The notes: generated by a model from the sequence alone, not told the origin. Counted from the stretch's first letter, positions 24,672 to 34,746 are shown. The stretch: DNA of 64,000 nucleotides from Larkinella punicea (GCF_003334855.1 NZ_QOWE01000001.1:62001-126000), one strand, 5' to 3'. Numbers and translations: made by a program.

Positions 24672-27098
24672 ATGCTACAAAACTATTTCAAAATCGCCTG
24701 GCGGAACCTTGTCAAAAACAAGGTGTTTTCGCTCATCAACATCATCGGTTTATCGGTCGGATTAACCTGTTGCATCCTCATTACCGCGTTTGTTGTAGAC
24801 GAACTACGCTATGACCGGTATCCGGCACAAGCCGACCAGATTTACCGGGTTGGTCTGCATCTGACGGTCAATGATGCCATCACCGACTTCCCCAACGTCG
24901 ATGTTGCCGTGGGTCAGGGCATCAAAAATGCGTTCCCGGAGGTCGAGGCAACCACCCGGCTGCTGCGGTGGAACCAGGTTTTTATTCGCTACAAAGAGAA
25001 GCAGATCAAGGAAAAATCCATTGCCGTGGTGGACTCCAATTTCCTGACGATTTTCTCGCTGCCGTTTCTGGAAGGTGACTCAAAAACCGCCCTGAAAGAG
25101 CCGAATTCCGTAGTAGTAACGAAAGAATTTGCTACACGTTTTTTTGGAAATGAATCCGCGCTCGGCAAACTGCTAACCTTTGGCAGTAACGGCGATGTCC
25201 GCAAAATCACCGGTATCATTCGCGAAATTCCGAAGAATTCGCACTTTCACTTTAGCCTGTTTTTCAGCACCGCCGACGTAAAATACGCCCAGAACCAGAC
25301 CTGGAGCAACGTGGGCTGCTACACGTATCTGGTGCTCAAAAAAGGCACCGATCCGCAGAAACTGGAAGCGAAATTCCCACAACTGGTTGCCGAACACGTT
25401 GTGCCGGAAATTCAGCACGACATGGGCGTTAGCCGGGCCGAAGCGCAGAAATCGGTCGATACCTTCCGGTTTTTCCTCCAGCCGCTGACCGACATTCATT
25501 TGCACTCGGCCACGAAGTACGAACTGGAACCCAACGGCAACATCAGCTACGTCTATATTTTCAGCGTTCTGGCGGTTTTCATCCTCCTGCTGGCCATCGT
25601 CAACTTCACCAACCTGTCTACGACGGGAGCCGCCAAACGCTCCAAAGAAATTGGTATCCGGAAGGTGATGGGGTCGATCAAGGCCCAGTTGATGGGGCAG
25701 TTTCTGCTCGAATCGGTCATCATTACGTTTCTGGCCCTGCTGCTTTCGGTTGGGCTGGTGACGGTGCTTCTCCCCTTTTTCAATGACCTGGCCGGGAAAC
25801 AAATTGAAGGGTCTGCGGTATTCAACCCGAAAAGCATTGCCGGTTTTCTGGCGTTCGGTGTTGTCGTCGGTATTCTGGCGGGCATCTACCCGGCTTTTTT
25901 CCTCGCTTTCTCCAAAATTACCGCCGTTCTCAAAGGCGGATCGGTTCTCCAGAGCGCCGGTCGCGGTGGCTTACGGAGTAGCCTGGTGGTTTTTCAGTTC
26001 GCCATTTCCGGGGCGCTCATCGTTGCCACCCTGGTGTCGTACCAGCAACTGAAATTCATGCAAACCAAAACGCAGGGCTTTGATAAAGAGCAGGTTCTGG
26101 TCATTCACGACACCTACATGCTGGGAACGAACGAAACCGCCTTTAAAGATCAGTTACGGCAGGACAGCCGCGTGGTTCAGGCGAGTCTTTCCCGCAGCAT
26201 TCCGCTCAGTACCGAGACGCAGGAAAGTACCCAGATCTTCGGGAAAGATCCGGTCAAAAAGGCCAATACCAACGATATTCAGGCTACGGTTTTTCGCATC
26301 GACGACGCGTATCTGCCCACGCTGGGCATTTCATTGCGGGCGGGGCGGAATTTCTCGAAGGCGTTTTCAACGGATTCTTCCGCCGTGATCATCAACGAAG
26401 CCACGGTTCGGGATTTGGGCTGGGGGCGCAGCAATCCGATCGGCAAAACCATCGTCCGTTCCGGGCGTCGGGAATTTACGGTAATCGGCGTCGTTAAGGA
26501 TTTTCATTATGCCTCGGCCCGGCAAAAAATCGCTCCGCTCATGCTAATTCTGGGTGGTAATTCGGGGGCCATTCAGGTGAAGGTGAAAGCCGACGATGCT
26601 TCCGGTGTTGTCGAATCGTTCAAACAGAAGTGGGCCGCGCTGAGTCCTCCGGCACCCTTTACCTACACGTTTCTGGATGATCGCTTTGCGGCATTGTATG
26701 AAGCGGAGCAAAAAACCGGTCGGCTCTTCACGGTTTTTGCCGGCATTTCGATCATTATCGCCTGCCTGGGCCTGTTCGGGCTGGCCACGTTCACCGCCGA
26801 GCAGCGCACGAAGGAAATTGGCGTTCGGAAGGTCATGGGTGCCACCTCGTCCAGCATCGTTGTGCTGCTCTCGAAAGACTTCCTGAAACTGGTTTTCATT
26901 TCGGTTCTGATTGCCTTCCCCATCGCGGGCTGGACGATGAATTACTGGTTGCAGGATTTTGCGTACCGCATCGAAATCGCCTGGTGGATCTACGTCCTGG
27001 CGGCTTTTCTGGCGGTTGGCATCGCGTTGCTAACGGTTTCGTTCCAGTCGATCAGGGCGTCGTTGATGAATCCCGTGAAGAGTTTAAAAAGTGAATAA
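24672..27098 (+). CDS. FtsX/MacB-like ABC permease P10
   Basis: 808 residues from the ATG that begins MLQNYFKIAWRNL; an upstream in-frame TTG at 24657 would add only MIRPI and was not used. First helix about 20-42 (LINIIGLSVGLTCCILITAFV). First coupling motif EIGIRKVMGS (326 onward) after KRSK in place of RAK; second module from about 435 (LRSSLVVFQFAISGALIVA); second motif EIGVRK at 715-720. The tail is NPVKSLKSE, with Lys for the usual Arg, shared only with P15. P10 and P15 also share their upstream operator layout, which suggests that both head transcription units controlled by the same regulator. Confidence 0.93.
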   Translation: MLQNYFKIAWRNLVKNKVFSLINIIGLSVGLTCCILITAFVVDELRYDRYPAQADQIYRVGLHLTVNDAITDFPNVDVAVGQGIKNAFPEVEATTRLLRWNQVFIRYKEKQIKEKSIAVVDSNFLTIFSLPFLEGDSKTALKEPNSVVVTKEFATRFFGNESALGKLLTFGSNGDVRKITGIIREIPKNSHFHFSLFFSTADVKYAQNQTWSNVGCYTYLVLKKGTDPQKLEAKFPQLVAEHVVPEIQHDMGVSRAEAQKSVDTFRFFLQPLTDIHLHSATKYELEPNGNISYVYIFSVLAVFILLLAIVNFTNLSTTGAAKRSKEIGIRKVMGSIKAQLMGQFLLESVIITFLALLLSVGLVTVLLPFFNDLAGKQIEGSAVFNPKSIAGFLAFGVVVGILAGIYPAFFLAFSKITAVLKGGSVLQSAGRGGLRSSLVVFQFAISGALIVATLVSYQQLKFMQTKTQGFDKEQVLVIHDTYMLGTNETAFKDQLRQDSRVVQASLSRSIPLSTETQESTQIFGKDPVKKANTNDIQATVFRIDDAYLPTLGISLRAGRNFSKAFSTDSSAVIINEATVRDLGWGRSNPIGKTIVRSGRREFTVIGVVKDFHYASARQKIAPLMLILGGNSGAIQVKVKADDASGVVESFKQKWAALSPPAPFTYTFLDDRFAALYEAEQKTGRLFTVFAGISIIIACLGLFGLATFTAEQRTKEIGVRKVMGATSSSIVVLLSKDFLKLVFISVLIAFPIAGWTMNYWLQDFAYRIEIAWWIYVLAAFLAVGIALLTVSFQSIRASLMNPVKSLKSE

Positions 27099-27127
27099 AG
27101 TCCTCAGTACCAAACCTATCCTATGAG

Positions 27128-29578
27128 ATGATTAAGAATTACTTGAAAATCGCCTGGCGAAACCTGCTGCGGCAGAAGACGTTTTCCTTCATCAACATCG
27201 TCGGTTTAACCGTCGGCCTGACCTGCTGTTTCCTGATTCTGCTCTTCGTGCGGCACGAACTCAGCTACGACACCTTTCAGCAGAAATTTGACCGGATTTA
27301 CCGCATCAGCTACCTGCCCAAATTCGCAGGACTTGAAGAACCGCTGGCCCTGACGCCCCCCACGGTTTCGCCCTTGTTGACCTCCAATTTTTCGGAAATC
27401 GAGAAATCAGCCCGGGTCTACCGCAGCAGCGCCACCATCGAGCTGATGGACAACCGGCAATCACAACCCGTCAAATTCGACGAGGAACGGTTTTTCTTCA
27501 GCGATTCAACCCTGCTCGACATATTCTCTTTCAAGTTCCTGCAAGGCGATCCGCGTACGGCCCTGAAGGACAAATTCACGGTGGTGATTACCGATGAAAT
27601 GGCTGCGAAATATTTCGGCAAAACCAGTCCGCTGGGCAAAACCCTGCTCTACGAAGGCCAGCATCCGCTGCGGGTGACAGGCGTGGTGGAAAAATTTCCG
27701 GACAACTCGCACATTCACATCGACCTGCTGTCGAATTACGAAACCATGTTTGCTACTGAAAGTGAGAATGTTCGGCAAAACCTTCCGCAAAACTGGGTCA
27801 TTTCCCACGGCTACACCTACGTCCTGTTGCGCCCCGGAACCTCGCCGGAGTCGGTCAATGCCCGGTTTCCGCAGTTTCTGCTGACGCATGCCGACAAGCA
27901 GTTCGCCAAAGATATTGTATATGCGCTGGACCCGATGCGGGACTTTCACCTGCGCTCGCGGGCGCAGGGTGCCCCGGAAGCCCCCGGCAGCATGACCTAC
28001 ATTTACGTTTTTCTCGGCATTGCAGTGATTACCCTGCTGATTGCCTGCATCAATTTTGTAAACCTCTCGACGGCCCGCTCCCTCAAACGGGCGAAAGAAG
28101 TCGGTATTCGGAAAGTCTTAGGCAGTGAAAAACAGCAACTGATTGCGCAATTTCTGGGCGAATCTCTCCTGCTGAGCGTCATCGCCCTGGTGATTTCCTT
28201 CGTTCTGATTGCGGTTTTGTTGCCGGTTCTCAACAACCTGACCGGCAAAGAACTGACCATTCGCTACTTCCTGTCCGACGCCGGTTTGCTGGTGCTATTT
28301 GTCGGCATTGCGTTGTTGACCGGTTTATTATCCGGCAGTTATCCCGCTTTCTTCGTATCCGGTTTTCAGCCTATCGCGACCCTGAAAGGCAGTTTCGTCA
28401 GTGGAAAAGCCCGGGGAGGGCGGTTGCGGCAGGTGTTGCTCGGCGCGCAGTTTGTGGCCTCAATTGCGCTGATCATCGGCGCGTTGGTGGCTTTCCAGCA
28501 ACTGGAATACATGAAAAACCGCCCGCTCGGGTTTGAAAAGGACTTCATGATCACGGCCAATACGCGAAACGAAAAGATTACCAACGTTTTCGCCAACCGC
28601 TCCGACAGCACGTATTTGCGGTTACGGACGTTCCGGGATATTCTGCTCAAAAACCCGCAGATCAGGCAGGTAACGCTGTCGACCCAGCAGATGGGTTCTG
28701 GTTCGGTTCGGCGGAATGTCATCGCCGAGGGCCATTCGCCCGACGAGAATGTTTTTATTGGAACAATGGGCGTCGATCACAACTTTGCCCAAACCTACGG
28801 ACTTAAATTTGTGGCCGGGCGGGATTTCTCGGAGTCGTTTCCAACCGATAAAACGGCGGCTTTTCTGATCAACGAAACCGGGGTGAAACAACTGGGCTGG
28901 AAATCGGCCACCGAAGCCGTCGGCAAGTCGGTCAATCTGGAAGGCAAACAGGGCAAGATCGTCGGCGTTCTGAAAGATTTCCACAACCAGTCGCTGCAAC
29001 GCCCCATCGAAGGCATGTTGATGACCATCGACCAGCCGTTGCTGCGGCTTTTCTCGATCAAGATTCAGTCGCAAAACCGGGCCGAAACCCTGAAATACAT
29101 TCAGCAGGAATGGGATCGGTATTTTCCCGAAAAAGGCTTCGCTTCGCAGTTTCTGGACGATAACCTCGCCCGGCTGTATGAAAACGAGCAACGGCTGAGT
29201 CAACTCATCGGCTACTTTGCCGGGCTGGCGGTTCTCATTTCGTGCCTGGGTTTATACGGTCTGGTGTCGCTCGTTACGCAGCAGAAAACCAAGGAAATCG
29301 GCATTCGCAAAGTGCTGGGTGCCACCGTCAGCAGCATTGTCGGGCTGGTCTCGCGTGATTTTGTCATTCTGGTGATCATCGCGCTGGTCATTGCCTCACC
29401 GCTGGCGTGGTGGGCCATGACGAAATGGCTGGCGGAGTTTGCCTATAAAATTGACATCGAATGGTGGATGTTCGCGCTGGCAGGCATTCTGGCGGTTTTG
29501 GTAACCCTGCTGACGGTGAGTTTCCAAAGCATCAAAGCCGCCCTGAAAAATCCGGTCACCTCACTTCGTTCGGAGTGA
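27128..29578 (+). CDS. FtsX/MacB-like ABC permease P11
   Basis: 816 residues, starting 29 bases after P10 with no hairpin in between, so the two are probably one transcript. First helix about 20-42 (FINIVGLTVGLTCCFLILLFV). First motif EVGIRKVLGS (324 onward), second module from about 433 (LRQVLLGAQFVASIALIIG), second motif EIGIRK at 723-728 after TQQKTK, where nearly all other copies have QRTK. Tail NPVTSLRSE preceded by KAALK instead of KAALM. The last module contains the pattern LYGLVSLV in place of LFGLA(T/S)F. Substrate unknown. Confidence 0.93.
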   Translation: MIKNYLKIAWRNLLRQKTFSFINIVGLTVGLTCCFLILLFVRHELSYDTFQQKFDRIYRISYLPKFAGLEEPLALTPPTVSPLLTSNFSEIEKSARVYRSSATIELMDNRQSQPVKFDEERFFFSDSTLLDIFSFKFLQGDPRTALKDKFTVVITDEMAAKYFGKTSPLGKTLLYEGQHPLRVTGVVEKFPDNSHIHIDLLSNYETMFATESENVRQNLPQNWVISHGYTYVLLRPGTSPESVNARFPQFLLTHADKQFAKDIVYALDPMRDFHLRSRAQGAPEAPGSMTYIYVFLGIAVITLLIACINFVNLSTARSLKRAKEVGIRKVLGSEKQQLIAQFLGESLLLSVIALVISFVLIAVLLPVLNNLTGKELTIRYFLSDAGLLVLFVGIALLTGLLSGSYPAFFVSGFQPIATLKGSFVSGKARGGRLRQVLLGAQFVASIALIIGALVAFQQLEYMKNRPLGFEKDFMITANTRNEKITNVFANRSDSTYLRLRTFRDILLKNPQIRQVTLSTQQMGSGSVRRNVIAEGHSPDENVFIGTMGVDHNFAQTYGLKFVAGRDFSESFPTDKTAAFLINETGVKQLGWKSATEAVGKSVNLEGKQGKIVGVLKDFHNQSLQRPIEGMLMTIDQPLLRLFSIKIQSQNRAETLKYIQQEWDRYFPEKGFASQFLDDNLARLYENEQRLSQLIGYFAGLAVLISCLGLYGLVSLVTQQKTKEIGIRKVLGATVSSIVGLVSRDFVILVIIALVIASPLAWWAMTKWLAEFAYKIDIEWWMFALAGILAVLVTLLTVSFQSIKAALKNPVTSLRSE

Positions 29579-29579
29579 A

Positions 29580-29800
29580 GAATTAAGAGTGATGAGTTAA
29601 GAGTTGCTGACGCAGTTCTATTTAACTCTTAGAGATTGTCCAAAAATTATAAATCATACTTTCTATGCCGCCCCCAACCCCCTGAAGGGAGCTTCTGATC
29701 CGGATGTTTTAGCCCCCTTCAGGGGGTTGGGGGCAAATCCGAAAGAGAGAGAATAAGATTTTTGAACAGTCTCTTAATTCTTCACTCTTAACTTTTAACT
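29580..29800. repeat. Heptamer array between P11 and P12, split by an insertion
   Basis: Left part: GAATTAA, GAGTGAT, GAGTTAA, then GAGTTGCTGACGCA, a short loop and TTTAACTC. Right part from 29774: TTAATTC, TTCACTC, TTAACT, TTTAACT, ending just before the P12 ATG (29804). Removing 29632-29773 and one TTA copy joins AACTC to TTAATTC with no break in the 7-nt register, which reconstructs an ordinary heptamer hairpin like the others. Confidence 0.8.
29632..29773. mobile_element. 142-bp MITE-like element with TTA target duplication
   Basis: Terminal inverted repeats 29632-29647 (GAGATTGTCCAAAAAT) and 29758-29773 match at 14 of 16 positions. TTA lies immediately outside both ends (29629-29631 and 29774-29776). 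No coding capacity. Inside is an inverted repeat, 29670-29693 against 29711-29734 (24 bp, one mismatch), with ATCCGGAT in its loop (29698-29705). A 3-bp T-N-A duplication and ends of this kind fit some IS5-family groups, but no matching transposase is in the window, so mobilisation in trans is inferred. Confidence 0.75.
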
Positions 29801-29803
29801 AAA

Positions 29804-32209
29804 ATGTTCAAAAGCTATCTCAAAATCGCCTGGCGGAACTTCCGCAATCAGCGGTTTTTCTCGCTCATCAACCTGCTGGGGCTTTCTGTTGGGATGGCTG
29901 CCTGCATGGTTATCGGACTGTATGTGACGTTCGAGAGAAGTTACGACAATTTTCACACCGACGCCGACCGGATTTACCGCGTTGAACTTGATGGGTATCA
30001 GGAAGGAAAGCTGGCCTGGCGGTCGGCGACGTCGTATCCGGCTATCGCGCCGACGATGAAAAAAGACTATCCCGAAGTCGAGGATTTTACCCGGCTCTAC
30101 GATGCCAATAACGGCGTTGTCAGCTTTGGTGATAAGCATTTTCGGGAAACGAATTTCTTCTTTGCCGACTCCAATGCGTTGTCGTTTTTCAACATCGGTT
30201 TGTTGAAGGGCGATCCGAAAACCGCTTTGGTGGGCACCAAAAAGGTGGTTTTGTCGGAATCGACGGCCCGGAAATACTTCGGTGCGGCCGACCCGGTGAA
30301 TAAAATGGTGAAGCTGGATAGTGATTCGTATCTGGTAACGGGCGTATTCAAAGATTACCCCAAAAACTCCCACCTCGAAATTGACCTTCTGTTTTCGTAC
30401 CGCACGGAACCAGACGCGCAAACCAGTTGGGGCTGGTACGACTTTTTCTCCTACGTCAAACTCCGGCCCACGGCTGATCCGCAACGGCTGGAAGCCAAAT
30501 TACCGGCCATGCTGATGAAATACAACGGCGACTGGTACCGGCGGTCGGGCAAACGGAGCGTTCTGCTGCTGCAACCGCTGCGCACCATTCACCTGGAATC
30601 ACACCTGAATCAGGAAGCCGAAGTGAATGGCGACGGCCAAACCGTGCAGTTTCTGGTGTGGGTAGCCTTTGCCATCCTGATCATTGCCTGGATCAATTAC
30701 ATCAACCTCTCGACCTCCCGAGCGCTCGACCGGGCGAAGGAAGTTGGTATTCGCAAGGTGGTTGGTGCCTTGCGCGCGGGCCTGATCCGGCAGTTTGTTT
30801 TCGAATCCTTCCTGTTGAATCTGCTGGCATTTGGGGTAGCGGTTAGCCTCGTTTGGGCACTCCTTCCGGCCTTTAACGACTTGACCGGAAAACCGCTCGA
30901 TTTTACACAATTTTCAGAAAACCGGCTGTGGATCAACGGGTTTTTGATCTTTTTCGGGGGAACGATTTTGTCCAGTTTATACCCGGCTTTTATCCTGTCC
31001 GACTATCAGCCAATTGCAGTTCTGAAAGGCCGGTTTGCCCAAACCACACGGGGTGCGGGGCTGCGGCAGGGCCTGATTGTGGTGCAGTTTGCGGCTTCGG
31101 TCACGCTGATCATCGGAACGCTGACGGTTTACAAACAACTCCGGTTTATGCAGCAGCAGGAGTTGGGTTTCGCGAAAGAACAGACGCTGGTGGTCAATGC
31201 GCCCGGTGTGACGGATTCTACGTTGGCAACCCGCTCCGAAACCTTCAAGCAAATGCTCCGGCAGCAGAATCTGGCCGAAAGCGCAACGGCTTCGGCGTAT
31301 GTGCCGGGCATTGAAATTCTGTGGACGAGCAGTTTCCGTCGAAAAGACCAACGTCGGGAAAATTTCACCACCATGTTTATGACCTCGATCGACAACGACT
31401 TTCTGAGTAGCTACAAAATTGGTTTGGTGGCCGGCCGGAATTTTGACCGCAGTTTCGGAACCGATACGATGGCGATTCTGCTGAACGAAACAGCCGCCAG
31501 GACGTTCGGTTTCCAATCGCCGGAAGATGCGTTGAACAAAGAGATCATTTCGGGCGATACGCCCCTCCATATTGTTGGCGTTGTGAAGGATTATCACCAG
31601 CAGGGGTTGAAACGGGCCAATGACCCGATGGCTTTTCTGTCCATATATGGCCGACAGAATGCGCTCCGGAATTTGAATTATTATTCACTAAAAGTCAAAG
31701 CGAACGATTTGCCCGCTACGATCGCAGGCGTTGAGCGTCAGTTTACGCAGGCATTTCCCGGAAACCCGTTCGAATATTTCTTTCTGGACGAATTTTTCAA
31801 CCAGCAATACCAATCGGATCAGCAATTTGGTACGGTTTTCGGTTTGTTTGCCGGACTCGCCATTTTTATTGCCTCGCTGGGCTTGCTGGGCCTGATTTCA
31901 TTCACCGTGGCCCGCCGGACGCGCGAGATTGGAATTCGGAAAGTGCTGGGAGCCGATGTTTCGACCCTTGTCTTTTTATTGACGAAAGATTTCATCCGGT
32001 TGGTGCTGTGTTCCATTGTTATTGCGGTGCCACTCGCCTGGTATTTAATGACCGGCTGGCTGGCCGGGTTTGCCTACCGTACCTCGATTGGTGTCGGCAT
32101 TCTCGTTGTTTCCGGTGTACTGGCGTTGGCGATTGCCGTACTAACGGTTTCATTTCAATCCCTTAAGGCGGCTTTCATGAATCCGGTAACCTCACTTCGT
32201 TCGGAATAA
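29804..32209 (+). CDS. FtsX/MacB-like ABC permease P12
   Basis: 801 residues. First helix about 19-42 (SLINLLGLSVGMAACMVIGLYV). It resembles P2 more than its neighbours: both carry (M/N)QEAEVNGDG or MEEAEPNGDG before the second helix, and INLSTSRALDRAK / INLATARAINRAK around the first motif (EVGIRKVVGA, 313 onward). Second module from about 420 (LRQGLIVVQFAASVTLIIG); second motif EIGIRK at 708-713 after VARRTR, the most altered context in the family. The final helices (IGVGILVVSGVLALAIAVL) lack the WW(M/V)FALAG segment of the others. Tail NPVTSLRSE. Substrate unknown. Confidence 0.92.
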   Translation: MFKSYLKIAWRNFRNQRFFSLINLLGLSVGMAACMVIGLYVTFERSYDNFHTDADRIYRVELDGYQEGKLAWRSATSYPAIAPTMKKDYPEVEDFTRLYDANNGVVSFGDKHFRETNFFFADSNALSFFNIGLLKGDPKTALVGTKKVVLSESTARKYFGAADPVNKMVKLDSDSYLVTGVFKDYPKNSHLEIDLLFSYRTEPDAQTSWGWYDFFSYVKLRPTADPQRLEAKLPAMLMKYNGDWYRRSGKRSVLLLQPLRTIHLESHLNQEAEVNGDGQTVQFLVWVAFAILIIAWINYINLSTSRALDRAKEVGIRKVVGALRAGLIRQFVFESFLLNLLAFGVAVSLVWALLPAFNDLTGKPLDFTQFSENRLWINGFLIFFGGTILSSLYPAFILSDYQPIAVLKGRFAQTTRGAGLRQGLIVVQFAASVTLIIGTLTVYKQLRFMQQQELGFAKEQTLVVNAPGVTDSTLATRSETFKQMLRQQNLAESATASAYVPGIEILWTSSFRRKDQRRENFTTMFMTSIDNDFLSSYKIGLVAGRNFDRSFGTDTMAILLNETAARTFGFQSPEDALNKEIISGDTPLHIVGVVKDYHQQGLKRANDPMAFLSIYGRQNALRNLNYYSLKVKANDLPATIAGVERQFTQAFPGNPFEYFFLDEFFNQQYQSDQQFGTVFGLFAGLAIFIASLGLLGLISFTVARRTREIGIRKVLGADVSTLVFLLTKDFIRLVLCSIVIAVPLAWYLMTGWLAGFAYRTSIGVGILVVSGVLALAIAVLTVSFQSLKAAFMNPVTSLRSE

Positions 32210-32211
32210 TC

Positions 32212-32286
32212 AGTGAAGAGTTAAGAGTGATGAGTTGCTGACGCATTTCTTTTTAACTCTTAACTCTTCACTCTTAACTCATCACT
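32212..32286. repeat. Heptamer hairpin between P12 and P13
   Basis: A 17-bp perfect stem pairs 32212-32228 with 32256-32272 (GTGAAGAGTTAAGAGT and its complement). GAGTTGCTGACGCA follows the left arm. Additional TTAACTC and ATCACT units continue to 32286, only three bases (AAA) before the P13 ATG at 32290. Confidence 0.75.
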
Positions 32287-32289
32287 AAA

Positions 32290-34722
32290 ATGCTTCACAA
32301 CTACCTCACAACCACCCTGCGTCATCTCTGGCGGAACCGGTTATTCACTGCCCTCAACATCCTGGGACTGGCCATTGGCATCAGCGGGTGCTGGGTCATT
32401 TACCGGATTGTCAGCTATGAATTCAGCTTCGATACCCAACAGCCCAATCGTGAGCGGATTTACCGGGTGGTCAGCCATTTCAAGTCGGAGGGAAATGAGG
32501 GAAAAAATGCCGGGGTGCCGATGCCGATGGCCGAAGCGATCAATGAGCAGGTGCCGGGTCTGGAGAAGGTAGTGCCAGTTTGGGATCACTGGAAACAGAG
32601 CGTTCTCATTCCGGGCGGAAAAGCCGGTTCCAATCAGTTTTCAGAACCGGAAAAGCTCATTGTCACCAACAACCAGTATTTTGAAATGGTGCCGCACCGC
32701 TGGCTGGCCGGCAACCTGGCCACGGCCCTGGATGCGCCCAACCAGGTGGTTCTGACGCAAAGTCGGGCGGAAAAATATTTTCCGGGCGTTCCCATGACCA
32801 AGGTGCTGGGCCGCACGATCATCTACGACGATACCGTCACCGTGCGGGTTTCGGGCGTGGTGGCCGACCTCGGTTTTCCGAGCAGTTTCGATGCCCAGGA
32901 GTTCTTTCCCATAAAAGGAACGACCAACCGGAACCCGAACTGGGGCGGGGTCAGCTCCAACAACATGCTGTATATCCAACTGGTACCAAATGCGGTTCCG
33001 GCGAAGGTGTTGAAGCAGATCAATGCGATTTCTGCCCTGAATGGCGCGGAAAATATGAAAAAATACCACTTTAAACGCTGGCATGAACTGCTTCCGCTGG
33101 CGCAGGTGCATTTTTCGACGGAATACGGCGAAAACATGCGCAAGGCCAACCGGAATGTGCTCTACGGTTTGATGGGTATTGCGGCTTTCCTGCTGCTGCT
33201 GGCCTGTATCAATTACATTAACCTCACCACGGCGCAGATGCCGCAACGGGCCAAAGAGGTTGGCATCCGCAAAACGCTGGGCAGCTCGCGCTGGCACCTG
33301 ATCCGGCAGTTTCTGGGCGAAACGCTGGTGATCACAATCCTGGCGGTTGTGCTTTCGGCTTTCCTGTCGCAGTGGACGCTGACGTATTTTGAGAAGTTGA
33401 TTCCGGACGGCATGAATGCCTATCCAGCTTACGGAAAGATGGCCCTTTTTCTGGTGGTATTGGTGGTGGGGGTTACCGGTTTTTCCGGCCTGTATCCCGG
33501 CTGGCTCGTCACCCGCGTTCAGGCCGTGAGCATGATGCGCGGACAGGTCACGGCGGAAGTCGGAAAAGGCGGTTTGACGATGCGCAAAAGCCTGATTGTC
33601 TTTCAGTTTGTGATCGCCCAACTGTTCATTGTCGGAACGATGCTGGTGGGACGTCAACTGAATTACCTGCTCCATAAGGACCTGGGATTCAACCGGGAAG
33701 CAGTTCTGCTGGTCAACGTTCCCTGGAAACTGAGCGACAAACCCGCCTACAAGCATCGCCAGTTTACCATGCAGCAGGAACTGGCCAAACAACCCGGTAT
33801 TGCCGGTGTCGCGCTGGGCAATGCGCCCATGAACCAGTCGTTCAGCAGCAACAGTTATCAGTATAAAACGAAGAAAGGCGAGGTGATTGAAAAGGGAATG
33901 TATCTCAAATACATCGATACGACCTTGCTGGCGATGTATAAAATTCCGCTGCTGGCCGGTCGGAATCTGACGGCATCCGACACCGCCCGCGAATACATCA
34001 TCAACGAAACAGCCCTGCACGAATTCGGGATTGCGTCACCCCAGGAAGCGATTGGAAAATACATTCAACAGCTTGATGGACATCCGATCCCGATTGTCGG
34101 CGTGGTGAAAGATTTTCACATCGGCTCATTCTACCAGAAAATTGATCCGGTTCTGCTGATGACGAACAAAAATAGCCTGACGACCTTCAACATCAAACTT
34201 AACACATCGAATCCGGAACAGTGGCAGACAGCCATCCAGCAGATCGGAAAAATCTGGAAGAGCTTCTACCCCACCGAACCGTTTGAATACAAGTTCTACG
34301 ACAGCACGCTGGAAGAAATCTACGCCAGTGATCGGAATATGTCCCAGGTCATTAATCTGGCAACGGCGGTGGCCGTGGTGATCAGTTGCCTGGGCTTGTT
34401 TGGGTTGTCGACCCTGATTGCCTATCAACGAATAAAAGAGGTGGGGGTTCGTAAGGTTTTGGGAGCCACGGTCGTTGGTATTGTGGGATTGCTGACCCGT
34501 GATTTTCTGAAGCTGGTGCTGGTCGCCATCCTGATTGCGTCGCCGATCGCGTATTACTTTACCGACAAGTGGTTGCAGGATTTCGCGTACAAAGTTGATA
34601 TTGAATGGTGGATTTTTGGAGCCGGAGCCGTTTTGGCCCTTGTCATTGCTTTTGCAACCGTGAGTTTCCAGAGCATTAAAGCGGCTTTGACGAACCCGGT
34701 AAAAAGTCTTCGGAGTGAATAA
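32290..34722 (+). CDS. FtsX/MacB-like ABC permease P13
   Basis: 810 residues and the most divergent N-terminus of the set: MLHNYLTTTLRHLWRNRLFTALN, where the others have (F/L)KIAWRNL. First helix about 22-44 (LNILGLAIGISGCWVIYRIV). The conserved patch before the first motif reads INLTTAQMPQRAK with EVGIRKTLGS from 323. Second module from about 432 (MRKSLIVFQFVIAQLFIVG); second motif EVGVRK at 717-722 after AYQRIK. Tail NPVKSLRSE. It is followed after only 24 bases by a small unknown gene, so the block may end with that gene. Confidence 0.92.
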   Translation: MLHNYLTTTLRHLWRNRLFTALNILGLAIGISGCWVIYRIVSYEFSFDTQQPNRERIYRVVSHFKSEGNEGKNAGVPMPMAEAINEQVPGLEKVVPVWDHWKQSVLIPGGKAGSNQFSEPEKLIVTNNQYFEMVPHRWLAGNLATALDAPNQVVLTQSRAEKYFPGVPMTKVLGRTIIYDDTVTVRVSGVVADLGFPSSFDAQEFFPIKGTTNRNPNWGGVSSNNMLYIQLVPNAVPAKVLKQINAISALNGAENMKKYHFKRWHELLPLAQVHFSTEYGENMRKANRNVLYGLMGIAAFLLLLACINYINLTTAQMPQRAKEVGIRKTLGSSRWHLIRQFLGETLVITILAVVLSAFLSQWTLTYFEKLIPDGMNAYPAYGKMALFLVVLVVGVTGFSGLYPGWLVTRVQAVSMMRGQVTAEVGKGGLTMRKSLIVFQFVIAQLFIVGTMLVGRQLNYLLHKDLGFNREAVLLVNVPWKLSDKPAYKHRQFTMQQELAKQPGIAGVALGNAPMNQSFSSNSYQYKTKKGEVIEKGMYLKYIDTTLLAMYKIPLLAGRNLTASDTAREYIINETALHEFGIASPQEAIGKYIQQLDGHPIPIVGVVKDFHIGSFYQKIDPVLLMTNKNSLTTFNIKLNTSNPEQWQTAIQQIGKIWKSFYPTEPFEYKFYDSTLEEIYASDRNMSQVINLATAVAVVISCLGLFGLSTLIAYQRIKEVGVRKVLGATVVGIVGLLTRDFLKLVLVAILIASPIAYYFTDKWLQDFAYKVDIEWWIFGAGAVLALVIAFATVSFQSIKAALTNPVKSLRSE

Positions 34723-34746
34723 CTGAACTATCCAATCTCCTATACT

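Noticed and set aside
32641-34020. 459-codon minus-strand open frame opposite P13
   Set aside because: Shadow of the conserved permease; no recognisable domain.
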